Part shown: positions 59,984-64,000 of the stretch, in pieces
Layout of the letters: every line of letters begins with the position of its first letter
How positions within the stretch are numbered: the stretch's first letter is position 1
Assembly: GCA_034437535.1 (NCBI GenBank)
Contig: DAOTTZ010000073.1
Location: 1 to 64,000 of the forward strand
Direction: 5' to 3'
Length of the DNA stretch: 64,000 nucleotides
From: J038 sp034437535
Lineage (GTDB): Bacteria; Chloroflexota; Anaerolineae; Aggregatilineales; Phototrophicaceae
Program-made: the position numbers and the translations under genes
The notes under the pieces: generated by a model
The model's input: only the letters and a program-made list of their open reading frames with translations
What the model was told of the DNA's origin: nothing
The model's database searches: none

Positions 59984-60909
59984 CCACTATCGAGATGATC
60001 TGCACCGGGGAGCCGACCGGCACCCGGCCCAACGAAGACGCCTACTGGCTGGCCGATGACGGCGACCGGCTGACGCTGGCCGTCATCGACGGGGTGACCG
60101 ACCGCTTGATCGCCCGCCAGCTACGGCGCACCTTCGCGGCGTATGGTGCGCCGAATGGCAGTGCTTATGCCGCCCGCCGTACCCGTGAGGTCATCGCGCA
60201 GACTGCCGACCGACCGCTAATCGACCGTCTGCTGGCGGCTAATGACGCACTCCGCGAAGCGGTGCAGGCCGTTTATGGTGCCTGGGATTTCGCCCACATC
60301 GCCCGGCAAGAGCCAGCCCTGGCCGCCTACCAGGAAGACCCGCGCTACGTCCGCCTGATCTTGCCGGCCTGCGTGCTGACGCTGGTAAGCATCGACCGCA
60401 AGACCCGCACGCTGGATTATGCCCACCTGGGGGATAGCGAATTGTTCTTCTTCCGGGCGGATGGCGGCATTGAGCGCGTGATCCAACCGGCGCGGCCCGA
60501 TGCCCACCAGGCCCAACCCGTTGATCTCTCTCATGAGGCTGACCCAACCGTGCGCCATTACAAAACGCGGGGATTGGCGCATAACTTCACCACGCCCACC
60601 GGCCAGACGCGACCCACCGCCGGTATCGGCGTCCTCAACGGCCAGCCCCAGGCGGCAGATTACATCCTCAGCGGCCAGCGTGACCTGACCGGCGTGCAGG
60701 CGGTGCTGGCTTGCACCGATGGCCTGCTATGGCCGCACCAGGATTACAAGACCATGCGCGACAAACTGACGGCTGACGGCATCACGGCTTATGTGGACGC
60801 ACTGCGGGCGGCAGAAGCGGCGGCGACCGGCCCGCAGGACCGCGCCAAAGTCCACGACGATGCGACCGGCCTACTGGTCTGGTTCCAGCCCGCAGAGATG
60901 ATAAAATAG
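59980..60909 (+). CDS. PP2C-like serine/threonine phosphatase
   Basis: 309 residues, cytoplasmic. PPM/PP2C hallmarks are TGTRPNEDAYWL (metal-site D20), LAVIDGVTD (D37-G38), ARLGDS-type AHLGDSELFFFR, and CTDGLLWPHQDY near the C-terminus. These enzymes are metal-dependent phosphoserine/threonine phosphatases. No kinase of the Ser/Thr type is in the window. The spacing between the DG motif and the rest is larger than usual, so it belongs to a diverged group. Starts inside the ATGA overlap with the exported-protein gene. Confidence 0.82.
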   Translation: MTTIEMICTGEPTGTRPNEDAYWLADDGDRLTLAVIDGVTDRLIARQLRRTFAAYGAPNGSAYAARRTREVIAQTADRPLIDRLLAANDALREAVQAVYGAWDFAHIARQEPALAAYQEDPRYVRLILPACVLTLVSIDRKTRTLDYAHLGDSELFFFRADGGIERVIQPARPDAHQAQPVDLSHEADPTVRHYKTRGLAHNFTTPTGQTRPTAGIGVLNGQPQAADYILSGQRDLTGVQAVLACTDGLLWPHQDYKTMRDKLTADGITAYVDALRAAEAAATGPQDRAKVHDDATGLLVWFQPAEMIK

Positions 60910-60948
60910 ACACCGAACGCTCGATTTGTTGTCAATGAGGAGTCAAAT

Positions 60949-62292
60949 TTGAGACGGCTTTTACTGGTATCCTTAGCCTTATTCCTGTTGAGTGCCTGCG
61001 CGACTGGCGAAGATGAAGCGACCACCGAAGGCGACCTGCCCACACGCTTCCCGACGGTGGAAGCGATGACCGAAGTCAGCATTGCGCCCACCGATGTACC
61101 AGCCACACGCACCACAATCCCGACCAACACACCACGCCCGACCGATATTCCACCCACCGACAGCCCAACGACCGACACACCGCCTATCGCTACTATCACC
61201 AGCACGCCACAGCCGGTCGCGGTCGCCGTCGTGCCGGATGTGGAGAGCGACCTGCCGCTGGAGCGCATCAGCCTGCCGCCGGGGTTCGTCATTCATGTCT
61301 TCGCGGATAATGTGCAGGGTGCCCGGTCGATGACGCGGGCGGAAGACGGCACGATCTTCGTCGGCACCCGGCGCGATGGCGTGGTCTATGCTCTGCGCGA
61401 TACCGATGGGGATTATCTGATTGACGAACAACAGGTGATCGCCAATGGTTTGAATAACCCTAACGGCGTCGTCTATCATGATGGTGCCCTGTTCGTCGCC
61501 CAGATCGACCGGGTGACACGTTATGACAACGTACTGGCGGCGGTCGATGCCAACCGCGACCCCGACCCGGTGTTAATCACCGACCGCTTCCTGGACGAAG
61601 GACATCACGGCTGGAAGTACATGCGGCTCGGCCCGGATGGCAAGCTCTATGTGCCGCAAGGTGTCCCTTGCAACGTGTGCGAAGAATCCGACACATACGG
61701 TTATGTGGCCCGCATGAACCTGGATGGCAGTGATTTCGAAGTGATCTTAAACGGGATGCGAAACACGGTCGGTTTCGACTGGCACCCGGAAACCGGCGAC
61801 TTCTGGTTCACCGATAACGGGCGCGACTGGATGGGGGATGACCTGCCGCCGGATGAACTCAATCACCTGAGCGCGGTCGGCCAGCATTTCGGCTTTCCGT
61901 ACTGTCACGGCGGCACGGTGATCGACCCGGAGTTCGGTTACCCCGGTGCGTGTGACCAATTCCGCGCCCCGGTGATGCCACTCGGCCCGCATGTGGCCGC
62001 GCTGGGCCTGCGCTTTTACGATGGTGAGCAATTCCCGGCCCAATATCACAATCAGGCTTTCATCGCGGAGCGTGGCTCCTGGAACCGGTCGGTGCCCATC
62101 GGGTACCGGGTGACGCTGGTGCGGTTAAACGGGGATCAGGCCGTGAGTTACGAACCCTTCGCGGAAGGCTGGCTCAACCCGGACGGCACCAACTGGGGCC
62201 GCCCGGTTGATCTGATGATCTTACCGGACGGCTCACTATTGGTCAGTGATGACCTGGGCGGGCGGATCTACCGCATCGTCTACACCGGGTAG
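60949..62292 (+). CDS. Sorbosone dehydrogenase-like lipoprotein (PQQ-type propeller)
   Basis: 447 residues with a TTG start, 6 bases after GAGGAG. A lipobox LLSAC (C17) predicts a lipoprotein. A Thr/Pro-rich linker (about 35-85) is followed by a six-bladed propeller of the L-sorbosone/soluble glucose dehydrogenase type: LPPGFVIHVFADNVQGARSM, GTRRDGVVYALRDTDGD, GLNNPNGVVYHDGALFVAQ, WFTDNGRDWMGDDLPPDE and FIAERGSWNRS. Relatives oxidise sugars with PQQ outside the membrane. The activity and cofactor here are inferred from the fold only. It ends 7 bp from the convergent phage gene. Confidence 0.85.
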   Translation: MRRLLLVSLALFLLSACATGEDEATTEGDLPTRFPTVEAMTEVSIAPTDVPATRTTIPTNTPRPTDIPPTDSPTTDTPPIATITSTPQPVAVAVVPDVESDLPLERISLPPGFVIHVFADNVQGARSMTRAEDGTIFVGTRRDGVVYALRDTDGDYLIDEQQVIANGLNNPNGVVYHDGALFVAQIDRVTRYDNVLAAVDANRDPDPVLITDRFLDEGHHGWKYMRLGPDGKLYVPQGVPCNVCEESDTYGYVARMNLDGSDFEVILNGMRNTVGFDWHPETGDFWFTDNGRDWMGDDLPPDELNHLSAVGQHFGFPYCHGGTVIDPEFGYPGACDQFRAPVMPLGPHVAALGLRFYDGEQFPAQYHNQAFIAERGSWNRSVPIGYRVTLVRLNGDQAVSYEPFAEGWLNPDGTNWGRPVDLMILPDGSLLVSDDLGGRIYRIVYTG

Positions 62293-62299
62293 CCCCGGC

Positions 62300-64000
62300 T
62301 TAAGACACGTTGACTAACGCGCTGGCGACATCCTCATCGTAGTTGATGAATGCCAGTCGCACCGTCGCCGTCAACTGGTAGCTGTCGTAGTACGGCAGGT
62401 AATCCACGTTGACGGCCACCCGTCTGCGATACCCGACGAACCACCCCGGACGATACACACATAGCGCGGTACCCTGGGTGTTGCCGGTGGAGCCGACGGT
62501 GCCGTCGGCGGTCGCCAGCGGCATCTCCGCGCTGACTACGACCGGCGCACCATCCATAAACCCGATCTGGCCGGTCTGGGCGGTGGCGTTCGGCCCGGCT
62601 TTTTCCATCGTCAGGAATTCGCTCAGGCCCAGCAACTTGCTATAGGTGGTGCTATCCACGATCCAGGCCAGGTCATTGGGGCGGGCGGCATAACGCGGCG
62701 GCATGGCGAAACGAGCAGTACGCAGTTGTGCCAGCGATAAGGCCCCGCTCTGGGCGATGGCGTTCGCGCTGTTGGTCTCCATCACCAGCTTACGCAGACC
62801 GTCCATGGCTAACACACGGTCGGTGCCGGTGGGCGCGGTGCCCCGGCTGACGTTATCCGCCGTCGTCTCGGTATCACCGTTGAGCAGGACATCGTCGATG
62901 CTCTGCGCGATGGCCCGCATGGCTTGCTCCCGGTAGATGTTCAACACCGGCACGATGGCATCCTCGACCAACTCCGCGCTGAAGCCAACACGCAAGGCCA
63001 ACTTCTTGGCGGTCAGTTGCACCTGCCCACTGCCGAATTGACTATCCGGGATCGGGTTACCGCTCCCGCTCAATGTCAGATGCGCTTCGTCTTTGGTCTC
63101 CGGCACGAAGTGAACGGTCGGGTCGGTGCCTTCAATCGGCAGTGTGAACGGATTGGAGGGCATTTCGATTGAGCGGAACAACGGCAAGATCACATTTTCC
63201 TGGCGGGCGCGGTTCCAGATCTCCCGGCTCCACAAATCCGGCACCCAGTCATCACCATAACCGGTGACGATGGTCGCGTTCAGGTCGCCGGTGGCCTTCA
63301 GCCCGGCCAGCAGATCATTCTGCCGGGTGAGTTTGTGCGTCATGGCGTTGGCATAGCGTTCGCTTACACCCTGGAAGCTCTTGCCAGCCCGCAGGAGCAT
63401 ATAGCCATGCACCATGTCCAGCGCGTCCAGCGAGTCGAATTCGCTACTAACGGTGATCTGAGGGGTCACCGCGTCCTGTGGGTCATGAAACGGTAATGAT
63501 TTCGTCATCGGGGTTACATCCTTTTCAGCTTGATAATCGTCAGATGGCTCTAAGTTGAGCGGGGCGGTATCCAGGCCAAGTGCGGCATACGCACTCTTGA
63601 CCGTGCGGACATCCGTCCGGCGGGGTTCTGCCGGGGTGGGCGTCAGGCTCCCTTCCACGATGGGCCAACGCTTGATCTCGCCATCGGTCGCGACATCGAC
63701 CAGATGGGGCAAACTGCCGGATGACCAGCTCAACGCACCCTTCATCACCAACTTCTGCACGGCCTGCACATAGCGTTCGCGCATGTCAAGCTGGCCTTCG
63801 GCCCATACCCCCGCCTCGTCCACGCGCAGGGTATCAATCGTGCCGATGACCGCCGCTTTCAGCGTGCCGTCCAGGCCGTGATGGTAGAGCAAGGGTCGCT
63901 CCGGGTACCACGTCAGGCCCAGGTCGGTGGCGGGTGTAAAGTATTCGCCGGTGAGGTCGCGGCGGGTGTCATCTCCCCACACGATGAGATAACCGCCCAC
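62300..64000 (-). CDS. Prohead protease-major capsid protein fusion (HK97-type), partial
   Basis: The frame runs off the right edge; a GTG at 64000 may or may not be the true start. Residues 1-140 are a U35/S78 prohead protease. His is in LLYHHGLD, the Ser is in GALSWSSGSL and the third motif is EGSLTPTPAEP. From the internal ATG at 63508 the sequence is an HK97-fold capsid: an N-terminal helical delta-like region, WSREIWNRARQENVILPLFR, LALRVGFSAELVEDA and DLAWIVDSTTYSKLL, ending in VRLAFINYDEDVASALV. A ribosome-site-like AAAAGGATG precedes that ATG, so capsid may also be made separately. It indicates a prophage or remnant to the right. Confidence 0.85.
   Translation of the reverse strand: MGGYLIVWGDDTRRDLTGEYFTPATDLGLTWYPERPLLYHHGLDGTLKAAVIGTIDTLRVDEAGVWAEGQLDMRERYVQAVQKLVMKGALSWSSGSLPHLVDVATDGEIKRWPIVEGSLTPTPAEPRRTDVRTVKSAYAALGLDTAPLNLEPSDDYQAEKDVTPMTKSLPFHDPQDAVTPQITVSSEFDSLDALDMVHGYMLLRAGKSFQGVSERYANAMTHKLTRQNDLLAGLKATGDLNATIVTGYGDDWVPDLWSREIWNRARQENVILPLFRSIEMPSNPFTLPIEGTDPTVHFVPETKDEAHLTLSGSGNPIPDSQFGSGQVQLTAKKLALRVGFSAELVEDAIVPVLNIYREQAMRAIAQSIDDVLLNGDTETTADNVSRGTAPTGTDRVLAMDGLRKLVMETNSANAIAQSGALSLAQLRTARFAMPPRYAARPNDLAWIVDSTTYSKLLGLSEFLTMEKAGPNATAQTGQIGFMDGAPVVVSAEMPLATADGTVGSTGNTQGTALCVYRPGWFVGYRRRVAVNVDYLPYYDSYQLTATVRLAFINYDEDVASALVNVS

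Noticed and set aside
62293..62299. Phage attachment site at the lipoprotein/capsid junction
   Set aside because: Only 7 bp separate the genes, with no tRNA end, direct repeat or integrase in view, so an att site cannot be supported.
1..64000. tRNA, rRNA and CRISPR arrays
   Set aside because: Looked for T-loop (GTTCGA-type) and CCA-end patterns, conserved rRNA blocks and regularly spaced repeats by eye; none convincing. A covariance-model scan would settle it.

Overview
The window is GC-rich chromosomal DNA, most likely from an uncultured Chloroflexota bacterium (Anaerolineae-like). This placement is an inference. It rests on very large secreted clostripain-type proteins, many TIR-domain proteins, GT39-type membrane glycosyltransferases, WD40/TPR and beta-propeller exported proteins, and GC-rich dispersed intergenic repeats. 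There is no rRNA or other phylogenetic anchor apart from rplJ and rplL. By eye I see no tRNA, rRNA or CRISPR array.

Layout. 0-9 kb: an inverted-repeat element, meaB, an M24 peptidase, a VanZ/ABC transporter operon, an ammonium transporter and a conserved gene of unknown function. 9-17 kb: GDP-mannose dehydratase, a HAD phosphatase, a TIR protein with a C-terminal domain resembling DUF5919, then a sensory operon (BMP-family binding protein, Cache/HAMP/GAF histidine kinase, three stand-alone receivers). 17-24 kb: two paralogous GT39 proteins, a disulfide oxidoreductase and a Qnr-like pentapeptide protein. 24-33.5 kb: two giant exported C11 (clostripain) proteins in tandem and a small exported protein. 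33.7-36.1 kb: two convergent TIR proteins, one TIR-TM-SH3-like and one TIR fused to a DarT-like ADP-ribosyltransferase fold. 36.2-37.5 kb: rplJ-rplL with a strong promoter, an L10 leader and a terminator. 37.5-43 kb: a receiver, an FtsX-type permease and an exported WD40-TPR protein. 43-46.5 kb: TIR-macro fusion divergent from an ADP-ribose pyrophosphatase-type Nudix gene, then a CNNM/CBS protein. 46.7-48.6 kb: ftsH. 49-62 kb: mostly exported proteins of unknown role, a fifth TIR protein, DedA, a gene split by an in-frame stop, a histidine kinase, a PP2C-like phosphatase and a sorbosone-dehydrogenase-like lipoprotein. 62.3 kb to the right edge: a prohead protease fused to an HK97-type major capsid protein, the end of a prophage or phage remnant.

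The most interesting theme is NAD+/ADP-ribose biochemistry. Five TIR proteins lie within about 41 kb, each keeping a glutamate at the position expected for NADase activity and each carrying a different partner domain. One partner resembles DarT (DNA ADP-ribosylation), one is a macro domain (ADP-ribose binding or removal), and an ADP-ribose hydrolase gene is divergent from the TIR-macro gene. Each fusion looks like one half of a DarTG-like chemistry attached to a TIR module. A joint defence or signalling role is inference.
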